Shown piece by piece: positions 1-13,129 of a stretch of DNA of 64,000 bases (position 1 is its first letter; every line of letters begins with the position of its first letter). The position numbers and the translations under genes are program-made. This DNA is from Cenococcum geophilum 1.58 (lineage: Eukaryota; Ascomycota; Dothideomycetes; Gloniales; Gloniaceae). Where the stretch lies: the NCBI GenBank assembly GCA_001692895.1, contig KV748214.1, forward strand, positions 744,001 through 808,000. Direction: 5' to 3'. The notes beneath the pieces were generated by a model, which made no database searches, had not been told where the DNA came from, and worked only from the letters and a program-made list of their open reading frames with translations.

Positions 1-1813
1 TATTGCTATCTACTTACAGGACGATAATACTGCAGATATAGCTAATACTACTATTTATTTATAGAACAATAGTAACACCTAGTTTAGCGCTTTACGGCAA
101 AAAGAGGTCATAGGCCTACTTAAGAAAGGCGTCTTTAAGATCATTAAGCTATACGATATACTAAAGGGGGTCAAACTCTTTAATTTATGGTTTGTTAATA
201 AGACTAAGAATAAGGGAACTAACAAAGCCTTTAAGAAATTATAACTTATTATATAGGCCTATAATAATTTAGAGAAAAAGCTAGTCCTTATTTAGTTACT
301 AATAATTTAACGAGTACGCTAGCGGCTAATTCTCTATATTGCTGCTATGCTACTATAGATATAACTTTACCTCTAAGATATCTTATAAGCCTATATCCAG
401 TCTACTATAAACCTAAACCGCGAGTTTTATATATAACTACTACACAAACTAAATAAACAATTGGGAATTAATAAAGACTCTATTCTAAAGGTTATAAAGC
501 CACTTTATAAAGTGCCTAAAGCTAAAAACCACTAGTTTAAGACCTACTATTTATACTACGTTAATTAGCTATAAATAGACCAGTCTATATATAACCCTTA
601 CTTACTTTATAGTAATAAACCTTTTAAAATCGTCGGCCTATAGACTAATAATATACTATTTCTTATAGATAATACCTTTGCAGAGGCTAAATAAAGCGAA
701 CTATATAAGGCTAAATTTATAGCTAAAAAGCAAGAGTAACTAACCACTAATATACCAATTAAGTTTAATAGAGGACTTATTTAATTAGTATAAGATAGGA
801 ATATTACGCTAACGCAAAAGCGCCAGTATAAGAACCTTAGTGTGGTTAATACTATGCTAGTAGATAGCACTAGCTCTAGAGAAGTTACGCGTGGCCTACT
901 TACGCTAAAGGACTAGTATATTGCTTAACGCGCTAAAGGAGCCTATATCGCCTTAGTCTGTTAGCTAAAGGCTTTATTTAACTTATCTATTACTACCTAG
1001 GTAATTAATCCTAAGGAGGCAGACATGAAAAAGTTAAATAAGCGCCTAAGCTGGCAGATTTAGAACTTATATAGAGATCTTAAGTTTATTAAATTGGAGG
1101 CTAAGACTTTATAGCTCTTAGTCTTTATAAACGCTTCCTTTACTAATAATAAGGACCTCTCTTTATAAATTGGCTATATTATTATACTAGCTAACGCAAC
1201 TAAAAAGGCCAATATCGTCTATTAAAGCTTAATTAAGTATAAAAGAGTTACTAGAAGCATCCTGGCTTTTAAACTCTACGGAATAGCTTATAGCTTTAAT
1301 ATTGCCGTCACTATTAAGTCTATGGTAGACAAGGTCCTATAGATTAACCTCCCGCTTATACTTTATACCGATTCTAAGTCGCTATATAACTGTTTTATAC
1401 AACTTAGAACCACATAAGAGAAGCGATTAATAATTAATATAATGTGCCTATAATAAGCTTACGAACGCTAGTAGATTATAGAGGTTAAATAGATTAATGG
1501 TAAAGCTAACCCTACGGACGCGATGACTAAGGGGAAGCCTTGTGTCGCTTTATAGCGACTTATTAATACGAACCAAGTTAATATATAGGCTGTAGGTTAG
1601 GTGGAGCGTAAGGAATAATATAAGGTGGTTTGCGGGTTATAACGGTACTAGGGCAGCTACCTGCTATATTCTATAGACCCTAAATTTAATTAGCCAATTA
1701 GGATTTTCTATCCCCAGGATAAAAAATCGCTATTGGCTCGCTTACCACTAGCGCCTTAGCGGCCCTCGCGATATATTAACCTTCTACCCCTAACAATTCT
1801 TCTTTTTCTTTTC
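1..1813 (+). mobile_element. Copia-C: 5'-truncated Copia (Ty1-type) retrotransposon fossil
   Basis: A decayed plus-strand Copia fragment that enters from the left edge of the window. Reverse-transcriptase-like sequence is recognisable at about 150-700, and RNase H-like sequence at about 1090-1540. The RNase H part resembles the same domain of the two complete Copia elements at 37719 and 53429, and the spacing from RNase H to the end of the internal region (about 280 bp) also matches. It is clearly a different, more diverged lineage. It is heavily broken and RIP-mutated and cannot be active. Gag, protease, integrase and the 5' LTR lie outside the window. Its own 3' LTR is not identified with certainty; it could start in the unassigned stretch near 2199. 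Confidence 0.75.
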
Positions 1814-1818
1814 CTTAG

Positions 1819-2125
1819 TGTTATAGGACACCTCCGCAACACCTTATATACGTTTACCTGTTTTTACTAACTTAGCAAGTAGAGACTAACCGTAAAATAG
1901 TAATCTAACGGCAATCTAATAGCAATCTAACGGTAATCTACGGCATTCTGCTATATTCTGCCAAGTCTACTAAATCCTACTAAGTTCTGCTAGGACTATA
2001 ACCTAAATCCTATTCTGCTTTATACACGTATTGGTTAAGCAACTAAGCTAATAATATATACCCTTTCTTTCTATTTTCTTACCTTCTTTCCTTATATAAC
2101 GTCCTAATTTTATTATATAGTTTAT
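1819..2125 (+). repeat. Shortened solo LTR of family Gypsy-A
   Basis: About 307 bp collinear with the 5' part of the Gypsy-A LTRs at 20153, 25567, 30497 and 36065. It starts with the TGTTA terminus and carries the internal block of repeated 'aatctaa(t/c)ggc' motifs. It lacks the last 60-70 bp of the family LTR. The pentamer cttag precedes it (1814-1818) and follows it (2126-2130), which looks like a target duplication, but the missing LTR end makes that uncertain. No internal Gypsy-A sequence is attached, so it is a solo LTR or a remnant. Confidence 0.65.
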
Positions 2126-2130
2126 CTTAG

Positions 2131-2509
2131 TACCTTTATAATACAGCATTCTACAGGCTTCGGTTTAGAGGTATTTGTATAAGCTGTAACACAGGTTATA
2201 TAATTACGGACCTATAAAAGGAGCGTAGAAGCTATTGCGTATTAATTGGATCTCTAGCTATTATATATATACTATAAATAGTCTAGAAGTAGACTTAACT
2301 TTAGAGTGTAGATTAGCCTTCTTTTTAGAGTTGCTTTAGTGTCGGAACGTTAGTTATATAACGTGGTTACGAGACCATAAAGCGAGACTAGCCAATCTGA
2401 CCTTGGAGCAATCCCTTACTTCTAGACAATAATAACTACCAACTTCAACACCGCATACGTACCACTACAAGTAATATTCGTGCACGTTAATAATGCGAGT
2501 ATACCAACA
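2131..2509. other. Unassigned stretch, less RIP-mutated
   Basis: No gene or element family recognised. It retains more CpA and TpG than its neighbours, especially about 2380-2505, so it may be low-copy DNA. The beginning (about 2180-2215) resembles the sequence just upstream of the Copia-A 3' LTR (a 'gctgta...acaggt' stretch followed by 'tatataatta'), so part of it may be the LTR of Copia-C. The right boundary at about 2510 is where Gypsy-B1 homology begins abruptly. Confidence 0.35.
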
Positions 2510-3712
2510 CTTATAGAATTAGTGAAAAGGGTATAAAAGAGAATAAAAAAGTACTATAACGCTAAGAGATTTAAGGGACTAGATCTTAAGGAGGGAAATA
2601 AAGTATAGCTACTATATAAAAATTTTAAGAGTTAATAACTAAGTAAGAAATTAGACTATATTAGGCTAGAACCTTTTAAAATTATATAAAGAATTTTACT
2701 AGTTATATTTAAGTTAAACCTACTAGCTAAAATTAAGATCTACTCTATATAGTATATTATAATACTAGAGCTAGTATANNGNAATATTAANCTACTANTT
2801 TATAAAGTAGANACGTATANAGNATAANANGAAGATAAATAGTAAGTTTTAAAGATTATTAGTTATAAGGATATTAATAATAAAATATAGTATAAGGTTA
2901 AGTAGATAGGCTATAATAAAACTACTTAGAAACTATTATACAATTTAAAAAATACTATAGAAAAGGTATAGAAGTATTAAAAGAGAATAGGTTAGATAAT
3001 ATTAAGAAGGAGCTAAAGATAAAGGGATTAGTTAAGGGTAGTAGATAAGCCGGATTATTTAAGAGATCTACTACTAGTATATTAGTTATTTCCGCCTTAT
3101 TCTAATTAGAATCTTTTTTAGCCTCTTTAGCCTTAAGCTTAAATAGACCTTACTCTACTAAATATAACTCCTTTAACTATATCTTTTCGTAAACTTTTAC
3201 TAGACGGCTTAGGCGAGTATAAGTATTTAGTTAAGCTTTTAGAGCCTAAGACGCCTTATTAAAATAATATTAAACTTTAATAAGGGCCTTAGCTAGCTTA
3301 TTCTTTAGTTTTTTAGCCGCTACTAATATATAAGACCCTAAGATAAATTAGATAAGGAACTAGATAATTATAAAGAATAATAAAACGTATATATTTAGCG
3401 TTAAAGACAGATTAAATATTATAGGACGATTATATATTTGCTCGCGTATACTTAGTATATAAAGAAGGTTAGTAACTAAACAGAGCTATAATTATAATAT
3501 ATACTAACTTCTTCTCTGTATAATAAGAATAGGATAGTATAACTTTACTAAGTAAAAGAATAAATATTACTAGCTAATTATAATAATTAAACGTAGAGGA
3601 TTTAATAGGAGGTATTAAAAATAATAAAGGTTATTAAATTAAAGAAAAGAATGCTATACCTCTAATAGATAACTTAGAGATAGGGAATATCTTTAAGGAT
3701 AAAAATAAAGAG
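2510..3712 (+). mobile_element. Gypsy-B1: 3' fragment of a chromovirus (interrupted by B2)
   Basis: Collinear with 17770-18975 of Gypsy-B2: the end of the integrase region, a chromodomain-like segment (about 2835-3000), and about 700 bp of 3' noncoding DNA. The fragment stops at 3712, where the 5' LTR of B2 starts, and resumes at 19399 with the same short purine-rich lead-in to an LTR. B1 is therefore the older element into which B2 jumped. Its 5' two thirds are absent and the left edge at 2510 is abrupt. It is broken and RIP-mutated, and several N characters fall in the integrase/chromodomain part. Confidence 0.8.
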
Positions 3713-4130
3713 TGTTACGGACCTTATATCGGCAGTAGTAGCACTACTAAGAAGGGATATAAACGGGTTAGTTAAAATAGTATAGGAGGCACTAGAACCG
3801 ATTAAGCTATAAAATAAGGGGTAGCTAAGTTACGTAGCCAGTTATATTATAAGTTTAGAATATAGGAACGTAGGAACGTAGGAATATAATGTACTAACGT
3901 ACTAATATATTAATATACTAAACCTTTACTATAGGGAGGAGTTATATATTTAAGGATATATAGTCTCTATAGATAGTTTCTCTTCTTTATAGTAAATCTT
4001 AGAATATAATTAGAGTTAATCTGTTAGGTAACCACTCTACTAGTTATATTTATATTATTAACTATTCTATACCTATATACCTAGCCTATTAATAAGTCTA
4101 CTATAGTATTTCCTATAAGGCTTTATTATA
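3713..4130 (+). repeat. 5' LTR of Gypsy-B2
   Basis: A 418-bp LTR starting TGTTACGG and ending in a RIP-altered form of the CGTTACA terminus. It equals the 3' LTR at 18976-19393 in length. Gag-like sequence begins within about 40 bp of its end, and the same gag start follows the B4 LTR at 63714. Confidence 0.9.
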
Positions 4131-6101
4131 TATTTACTATAACCTTAGGTTATAACGTTAACGGCAACAACTATATTAGGATTAGGTAATAATACTAGTA
4201 TAGCAAATACTAACTCTTAGCTAGTTACGGTTGGATAATTGTAAGCTATAGTTAATTAATTAATAGACAATAATAGGATACTTAAAGAAAGGATTAATAG
4301 GATAGGAGTAGTAAAGATTAAGCTACTATCTATTAAGAGATTCTTAGGTAAGAAGTTAAAACTTAAAGGATTTCTTATATAGATATACTTTAAGGTTATA
4401 TAAAAGGGAGCAAAGCTAGCAATACCTATAGATTAAATAGCCTATATAGGACTATTCCTATTAGGAAGAGTACTTAAGTAGTTTAAACCTTACCTTATAG
4501 AGGTATAAGAAAGCGGTATAGCAACTACTAACTAAAAAGTATAATATATTTACTAGTTAGAACGGGTTTGTAAAACGCCTAATATAAATATTTAAAGACC
4601 TAGAAGTAACTACTATAGTAAAAAAAAGCTTTAAAACGTAACGTAATAAACCTTAGTAATTAAGTATATAATATAGTTTTAGATATTAGCTACGTAAGTT
4701 AAATAGAATAATAAGGCGCTTATAGTATAATATAAATAAGGACTTAAAGCAAAAGTCTAGGACGTAATTATTTTAATAAAAGATATGGATACTTTTAGGG
4801 AATTAATTAATTAAGTAATTAAGATTAATAATAGGATTTACTAAAGAGAGTAGACTAAAAAGGGCTAGGATAGAGTTTTATAGTTATATAAGGCGTAGGG
4901 TATATAATAATAAAGTTAAAACCTAAAACTATAGTATAGTGTAGAGCTAATAGACCTAAGTAGTACTAAAAAAAATATAAAATAAAATAAGAAACTATAG
5001 AAACCTAAAAAATAAGGATTAAGTAATTAAAGATTTAAGAAGTAGAGGCCGAACTAGGGATCTTAATAGTAGAAGATATTTAGGCGGACTCTATAGTAAG
5101 AAAAATGGTTTAAAAAAGGAGCTTATATAAATTATAGAAAATAAGGTTATTTTATTAGAGACTATAGAAGTAATTAGGGTTATTATATGGTAAAAAAATA
5201 AGACTAGTAGACGATATATATATATATAAAGGGATAATAATATACTATAAGGAATAAAAGAATGTTTAATTAAGAGTTTTACGTTTTATTATAATAACGC
5301 ATACTAAATTTATAAGGATGCTAAGTATAGCGTAAGCTACTAGTTATAAGAGCTAAAGTTAATAGAGTTTAAAGAAACTAATAAACTATCTTATAGATTA
5401 GATATTAAAAATAATAAGTTTAATATAGGCAAAACCTTTAATAATAATAAGGAAATAAAGGTAGCTTACTAGAAGCGTATAAACCTTAAAGATATTATAA
5501 TAAAGGTAGAGGATAATTCTATTATAAAATAGGGAATATTAGTAGGGATTAAGACCCCACTAGATATAATATCTATTACTTTATAAAACATAAGAGAAGT
5601 AAAATAATAAACCACTTTAGTACTTAATAAAAGTAAAAGGCCACAGGCTTAAGATTCTTAAGAAGAGATAAAAGACGCTTAAAATTCTTAAGAAGAGATA
5701 AGATAAGCTTAAAAACCTATAATAGACGATAACTAATAAAGCAGAGCAACGGCTTAGTTTAGTAATATATAAATAAGATAAAAATACTATAGAAGCCTAG
5801 TTAGACTAAGGCTAGAGCTAAACTTAAAAAAGAAGTAAGCTTAGGATTAAGAGTTTTATAGGACTAAGACTTTAATATATAAATAAGGACTATTAAGAAA
5901 ATTAATACTAAGATTAAGAAGTAAAAAGACTTTAAAAATTTACTTATAAGGCGAAAAATAAAAGAAACTATAGAGAAGTTTAGATAAAGAATCCTTATAT
6001 AGTAAGAATAGAAACTAGACTAGAGATTTAGTATATTAGGTTATACTAAGGATAGAGTACCTATATAAAGAATAACTAATAGGCCTAAGGTAGGCACGCT
6101 A

Positions 6102-6630
6102 TGTTACGGAGTAAGTATAAGCGATAATAATATAGAGTAAGGTAGATATTATTAAGCTATATATATAAACTGTATAAGGAAGTCAAGACGTTGCGTAAGA
6201 AAAGAAGGTAGGAAAATGGGGAGAAAGGGTATATATTGTGGACTTAGTTACTTAGTCAACACATATATAGAGCAGGATAGGATTTAGGTAGCAGTCCTAG
6301 TAGAACTTAGTAGGATTTAGTAGAACTTAGTAGGATTTAGTAGAACTTAGTAGGATTTAGTAGAACTTAGTAGGATTTAGTAGAACTTAGTAGGATTTAG
6401 TAGAACTTAGTAGGATTTAGTAGAACTTAGTAGGATTTAGTAGAACTTAGTAGGATTTAGTAGAACTTAGTAGGATTTAGTAGAACTTAGTAAAATATAG
6501 CAGAATGCGGCAGATTGCCGTTAGATTGCTATAGATTGCGGCAAATTACGGTCTTATAGTCGGTCTTTAGTTGCTAAGTTAGTAGAAACAGGTAGACGTG
6601 TATAAGGTATTATAGGGGTATTCCGTAATA
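6102..6630 (-). repeat. 3' LTR of Gypsy-A1 (expanded to 529 bp)
   Basis: The left LTR of the minus-strand element. It begins TGTTACGGAG and ends CCGTAATA on the plus strand. It is 160 bp longer than its partner (369 bp), and the excess is accounted for by eight extra 20-bp units at 6301-6480. Confidence 0.9.
6298..6492. repeat. 20-bp minisatellite inside an LTR
   Basis: Nine consecutive perfect copies of tagaacttagtaggatttag (6301-6480) plus a partial unit. The partner LTR has only one full unit plus a diverged partial at the same place (about 12022-12055), and the other Gypsy-A LTRs have one to two diverged copies. Confidence 0.95.
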
Positions 6631-9600
6631 GTACCCCCCCTTTAAACTTAAGCTTCTGCGAGATGGGGCTATAATAGTTCTACGTAAAGTTTATAAAAGT
6701 TTTCTGCAGCTTATATAAGTCCTATAGAGTTAACGGGTTCCTATAAGGGCTTAGTAAAGCCTCTCTATTTTGTAAGGTATATATATTAGCGTTTCCGCTT
6801 ATTATACTTAATGTCGTCAATTCTTTTAACAAAGTACTCGTTCTTGCTATCCACTTTAACTAGTAGGGGAGGGTCTTATATCTATCTAGGTAGGGCGTCT
6901 AATACGGGGGCAGTAGGGTAGAGGACTAATATATGGAATACGGGATAGATTTTAACCGTATTAGGGAGCTTTAGTTGGTAGATGTAAGAGGAAACAACCT
7001 TCTTAATCTTATAAGGGCTAGCGTTCTTCTAATTAAGTTTTTTAGCAGGTTGTTTTATATTTAGGTTTCTTATATCTAGCCAAATAAAGTTACTAATTTA
7101 GTAGGCTAGTACTAGGGTTCGTTTCTTATTCGCTACGGCTTCATAAACAGATTAGGCCTATGTTATTTTATTAGTAAGAAACCGTTATAGTTCCTCCATC
7201 TTCTCTATAAATTTATTTGCTTCTATAACTTATAAGGCGTAATAAGTAGGGCGAGGAACATTACTAAAAGGTTTAAAACCCATTTATAGATACTAGCTGT
7301 AATTAGCCAGGAATAGGGAGACCTTTATAGTTTCTAAGACGAAATTATTTATAGTAAGCTCGGTAAATATAAGCTAGTTAATCTAGTTATTTTATAAATA
7401 TAACGTGTATATCTAGATATACTATTCTATTATAGCGTTTACACATTATATTTAACCGTCTGTTTCCGGGTAATATATAGTAAATAGTAGTACTTTAATA
7501 CGGAGTTAGGTAGTTAGTTCTTTCTAGAATATAGAGATAAACTAGCTACCTTTATCGGAGATAATTGTTTTGGGGAGTCCGTAGAGTTTCTATACGTAAT
7601 CTAGAAACAGTTAGGCAATAGTAGGCGTTAATATATTAGGGCAGGCGATTAAGTATCTTATCTTAGATAGTTAGTCTATAACTACTATAATATTTATACA
7701 GCTCTTACTTATAGGGAGGTTAATAACAAAGTCGATTAAGATATCCTTCTATCTTTAGTCCGGAACAGGCAGTAGCTTTAGGAGGCCATTATACGTCTTA
7801 TATAAAGCTTTGGCTTATTAGTAGATATAGTAGCTAGAGATATACCTTTATATTATATATTCTTATTAGAGCAGTTTTAGGGTTTTTCCTTAGCCTACGT
7901 GGCCGGCTACTAGTAAATTGTGTGCATATTTAAGGAGCTTAAGCTTAAGTTTGTTATAGTTAGGTATAACTAGGCAGTTCTAGTAATATAAGTGGTTTCC
8001 GCGAGCTTTATATTTACTTAAAGAAATCTTTTTAGAGTGTCTAATGCTATCTTATATTAGCTTAAGCGTCTTTTAAATAAACTCGTTATTTGGGTATTCG
8101 TTAACTATAATCTATTTAATTAATTAATCAGTTATTTTAAGGACGTATACTATAAGATCTTTAGTAGGAAGGTTAAATAGTTTAGGGCGAAGTAGGGTCT
8201 AATTTTAATAAGAGCGCGCTTTTTCTAGAGCTGGCGTATCTTATAAGCATTAGGTTAAGGTATTAGGCTTTTAACCTTAAACGCCTAGGCAATATATAAT
8301 TAAGAATTAGAAACGAGATAGATATTCTAACTAATAGGTCTAATAATAACTTAGCTATTTTATAGTTATAAAGTACTATAGGTTCTTATAGTCGCTTAAA
8401 ACCTTAATTAGAAATCCAGCGCCTTTTAGTTTAGGTCGCCATTACTTAAAGCATCTAATAATGGCTAATAATTCTTTATTATAGATCTTGTAATTATATT
8501 TAGTAGGGCTTAGTTACTTTAAGAAGTATACTACGGGGTATAATACTCCTTTTTTATTATATTAAGACAGAATGCCTTTAGTAATATAATTAGATAAGTT
8601 AGCTTCTATAATACTTATTTGTTCTAGGTTAAAGTGTTAAAGTATAAGTATAGTAGTAAATATAACCTTTAGGTAAGTAAAGGCCTTCTTATATTCCTTA
8701 TTAAAGATAAAGGCTTTATCCTTTTAGGTTAGAGCTATAAGGGGTAAAACTAGGGCGGAGAAGTTATCGATAAACCGTTAATAAAAATTAGCAAATCCTA
8801 TAAAGGCTTTTATATCCTTAACGTTCTTAGGCTCTTACTAGTTTATAATTACTTTAACTTTCTTTGGGTCTATTTATATACTATTTATATAAATAAGGAG
8901 TCTAAGGTATAGGACTTCCGTTTTATAAAATTTGTATTTATCTATATCTAATTATAGACTAGCTCCGTACAGGGCTTATAAAATAAAGTTAACATATTTC
9001 TAATATTTAGTTAGGTTATTACTATATATTAAAATATTGTTAATATAAATAGTATAGAAGATATCCAGGTAAGGATATAGGGTGTTATTTACATAATATT
9101 AAAACAAGCTTAAAGCATTTATGAGGCCGAATAGCGTTACTAAGTATTTAAATAATATATACTAAGTACGAAATATAGTAAGCTATTTATCTCCTTTTAC
9201 TATACGGAGGCGGTTAAATACAGAGATAATATTAAGCTTTGTATAGTAGCGAGCCTTACTTAGTTAGTTTAGTATCTCCTATATTAATAGGATTGGATAT
9301 TAGTTCTTAACAGTAACGGCGTTAAAAGCTTAGTAGTTTATATAGAAGTATAGACCGCCGCCGGGTTTCTTAATAAAGATTACTAGTACGGCTATAGGCG
9401 ATAAGTTTACTTTAATAAATCCTTTACTTAGGTTCTTATCTAAATACTTTTATAGCACTTAGAGTTCGTTTTAGGATATCCTATATAGGGGTCTAAATCT
9501 AGGCTGTTTTCCTTCTTTAAGTACAATCTTATAGTTGTATAATTGGTATTCCGGTAGCTTATCAGCTTCCTTTTATAAAAATACCTCTAAGCGGTTATAG

Positions 9601-11825
9601 TACTCTACTAGTACCTTTATAGTAGGGTTAGTGTGCTTCTTTAGTACTAAGGCCTTCTTAATATCAGCTATAGTAATAGCGAAGATTATATATTCGGGTT
9701 TCTTAGTAAGTCGCGCTAGCGGGGTAGCTCTAATTATGCGGATATTTAGGGTGCCAAGCTCGCTTGGATTATCTATAGTTTTTTATTTAGGTTTAGGTTT
9801 AGTATCGGGTATAGAGTTAGTATTAGATTTAGGTTTAGGTTCTTTAAGAATCCTTTTTATAGTAGAATACCAGTCCTTCTGGTATTTTTATATATTAAGC
9901 TTAAGCTTTTACTTAGCTTAGGGCGGTATAGTGCTTAGTAATAACTTATAGAATTTAGTAGAGTTTTTAAATCCTTAGTAGATATTGGTAAAATTCTTAT
10001 ATTAGTAGAATTTAGTGGAATTCCTAGGTTAGTAGAATCTGGTAGATTCCTCGGGTATAGAGTAGACAGTTATAGAAATTTTAGACTGGTAGATCTTGGT
10101 AAATTTTTTAGATTTTAGTTTTAGGTTTAAGTAGTAAGTTATAAGGCACTTCTACTTATAATAGGAGGCGGTAAATAAAAGCTTAAGGTTATCCTAATTA
10201 ATAGTTATCTTATATAGCTTTATCTAGGGTTATCTAAGGATTACTAAGTAACCTAGGGTGGTAACGAAAAGTTTAATTAATTCTTTATAGTTTAGGTATC
10301 GGAGTCTTAGAAATACTATATAGGTAATATAGCCTAAGATGGTGCGTTTACTATTAAATCTAAATACATTAATATGCCGGTTAAGGGGGGTTAGGGTAAA
10401 ACTATTATCTTACGTAAAGATCTTATTAATAAATCCTATGCCGCTAGCTCCTATATTGATTAGGATTTAAATATTAGCCTATTAACTATTCTACTAAAAA
10501 CGGTAGTTAATAGTTATATTATGGTCCTAAGAGTCGGAGTTTATAATATTAAATGTATTTAATAAGATCCTATAGCAGAGCCGTTTTAGAAAGTAACTTA
10601 GCTCCAGGATTTTCCTTTTAAAGGCGACTAGGGTAAAGTTCTTATAGGACGTTAGTTAGAGCTTTATACTTATAAACGGTGCTTACTAATTATTAAGCTA
10701 GAGCTAGATAAAAATCGGGGATGGTAGCTAGAGGATTAGGGCGGTAAGCTACTAGTGTTAACTATTTATAGATCTTTTAAAAAAGGGCCGGAGCAGTAGT
10801 TAAAGAGGTAGGAGTTACTTCTATATTTAAAGCAAAGGCCTAGCTTAATGCGTCGTTCTTATTTAAAGGACCCTAGTAGGGCATATCCTAGGGTTCTAGT
10901 ATTAATATCTATAGCGTTAGGGTGCTTAGGCTAAGATAACTTAGTAGACGTTTACAGGGCTATTATATTATATTAAGGAGCGTGTTTTGGTATTAGGTGT
11001 AGTATATTATTATACTGTTTATTAATAATATTTACGTAGGCATTAAGGGCTTCTAATAAGTCTACGCCTATTAGGGAGGTTTTTAGTTTAAAGCTTAAAG
11101 ATTTAATAAGGCTATTAATTAGTGCGGAGTTGTTCCAGCCTATTTCCCTTGCATAATAGTTAAATTTGGAGAAGTATACTAGGAAACTTTTCGTTCCTTA
11201 AGCTATATAGTTTATCTTTCTCTAAACAGTAGCTTAGCGGTTTAGGTTACCGTATAAGGCTTTAAGAAGTACAACTAGGCTTTATACTAAGTTTGGCTAA
11301 AGAGGTTTAATAAGGTTAGCTACCTCTCTTCCTAGTTAACTTAAGGCGTAATAGAGTCGGTTAGCTTTAGTTAGGTAACAGTTAGCGTTACTAGTTAACT
11401 TATTTTTAAGCTGGCTTAGGAATAATTAGTGTTCTTATTATTTATTAGTAAATACCGGGGGATCTAGTAGTTGTTTAAATCGTTTTAATATAGTAGTTGG
11501 TTTAGGGTGGATAACTACTATAGGTTTAGGACTCTCATTCTACGTATTTATCTCTAAAAATAGCGTTCGGTCTTAGGGCCCTAGCGTAGGCATCTTAAGG
11601 GTGCGGACTTCTTCTTAGAGGTCCTTAATTAATTATTAGTGTCGTGGTTCTTATTCAGCTTATTATTAATTTAAAGTGGCTTAGTTTTATATCAGGGCGT
11701 CTATAAAAGACTTCTATATCTCTGCTAATTATTCTTAGAGTGTAAATATAATACCGGCGGCCGTTATAGGAGCTTTAAGTTCGTTCTGTATATTAATAGT
11801 AATATAGGTAGTTAACGTAACGTAG

Positions 11826-12194
11826 TGTTACGGAGTAAGTATAAGCGATAATAATATATAGCAAGGTAGATATTATTAAGCTATGTACATAAACTATATA
11901 AGGAAGTTAAGATATTATATAAGGAAAGAAGGTAGAAAAATGGGGAGAAAGGGTATATATTATGGACTTAGTTGCTTAGTTAATATATATACGGAGCAGG
12001 ATAGGATTTAAGTAGCGGTCCTAGCAGAACTTGGTGGGATTTAGTAGAACTTAGTAGAATATGGCAGAATGCGGCAGATTGCCATTAAATTGCCATAGAT
12101 TGCGGCAAATTGCGGTCTCGTAGTCGGTCTTTAGTTACTAAGTTGGTGGAAATAGGTGGACGTATATAAGGTGTCACGGGGGTGTTCCGTAACA
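11826..12194 (-). repeat. 5' LTR of Gypsy-A1
   Basis: A 369-bp LTR, equal in size to the A2 and A3 LTRs (370-373 bp), with the inverted TGTTACGG / CCGTAACA termini. It is followed directly by the target duplication cgcta at 12195-12199. Confidence 0.9.
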
Positions 12195-12639
12195 CGCTAA
12201 GAGTAAAGTAGCTTACTAAACTAGAATAAGAAGAGGATCTAGGGATCCTTACTAGGTTTAAAAAACGATATATAAAGGGCTATTATAATATAGTAATAAA
12301 AAGATACTTCCTTATAGATAAGCTATATATACTCTAGCAGCTATACTAAAAGTAGTATAGGCAACAATATAATAATAAGTAAGAAGATTTCTATATATAG
12401 TTAGATAAATAAGTTATCTAGGACTACCCTATTATAGAAAAGGCTATAAGTTATATTAAAGGAGCCTTAATTATAATATTAAAGGATCTAAAGGAACAGT
12501 TAGAAAACTAAAAAAGTAAAAGGTAAATCTTAGTACCTATAAATAAAGTTGTAATATTTAGATTAATATAATAAAGGTTTAAACTTAAAAATAAAGATAA
12601 GTTAAGAGTTAACCTAAACATCAGCATTTTGTTGGGGTG

Positions 12640-12900
12640 CCAAGATCCTGGAGGCCTCCTGACAGGATTTTGATTGTCCTGGAGGTCCTGGAGGTCCTGA
12701 CAGGCTCCTGACAGGCTCCTGGCAGGCTCCTGGCAGGCTCCTGGCAGGATTTTGATTTTCCTGATCGTCCTGATTGTCCTGACAGGCTCCTGGCAGGATC
12801 TTTGATTTTCCTAATCGTTCCTGTCAGGGTCCTGTCAGGGTCCTGACAGGAAACTAGTATTTCCTGATCGTCCTGTCAGGTTCCTGGCAGGATACCCCTA
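12640..12900. repeat. Tandem repeat of CCTGACAGG / CCTGGCAGG motifs
   Basis: Degenerate 9-11 bp units (gtcctggag, ctcctgacagg, ctcctggcagg). The motif CCTGACAGG is an almost perfect palindrome, and both CCTGACAGG and CCTGTCAGG occur. A matching block lies at the other end of the insert (14296-14490), so these look like subterminal repeats. Confidence 0.8.
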
Positions 12901-12904
12901 AGCG

Positions 12905-13030
12905 ACACCCCTCCCCCCCCCCCCCTAAAGCGACACCTATGCACACAACCCCCTACCTTAGGTGCGCGCGCGCGACACATAGTGCTATCGGGCGCGACGC
13001 ACAGTGCTATCGGGTCCCCGCTATATTCCC
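12905..13030. repeat. Poly-C tract with flanking direct repeats, and GC-dinucleotide run
   Basis: A run of about 14 C residues near 12911-12925 is bracketed by direct copies of cctaagcgacacc and cctaaagcgacacc. A (GC)n run at about 12963-12972 follows, then a short direct duplication ending gtgctatcggg (near 12981-12991 and 13003-13013). Confidence 0.75.
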
Positions 13031-13129
13031 GATAGCCTACACGTGCCTCTGCCAAGTTACCTTTGTAGCCACCTTATTTCTTACCCTTCCTTACATCCTC
13101 CCTACCTTAGGAGGCACTAGAACAGCAGC

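Larger units (their letters stand above)
6102..12194 (-). mobile_element. Gypsy-A1: LTR-bounded chromovirus inserted in Gypsy-B2
   Basis: A 6093-bp minus-strand element flanked by the exact 5-bp duplication cgcta (6097-6101 and 12195-12199). Reading right to left: 5' LTR (11826-12194), gag (about 10800-11800), protease (about 10200-10700), reverse transcriptase (about 8800-9500), RNase H (about 8350-8700), integrase (about 6900-8000), chromodomain-like C-terminus (about 6660-6840), a polypurine tract just inside the left LTR (complement of 6631-6644), and the 3' LTR (6102-6630). The parts are homologous throughout to A2 (20153) and A3 (30497). It looks structurally whole but is broken by many RIP-type changes. 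The two LTRs differ by 160 bp because a 20-bp minisatellite expanded in one of them. Confidence 0.92.

Noticed and set aside
6298-6492. Regular short repeats resembling a CRISPR array
   Set aside because: Head-to-tail 20-bp units without spacers, inside a fungal LTR.
9631-9921. 96-codon plus-strand frame, with a relative at 32792-33043 on the minus strand
   Set aside because: Both are antisense to the same non-catalytic part of Gypsy-A; a shadow of the element.
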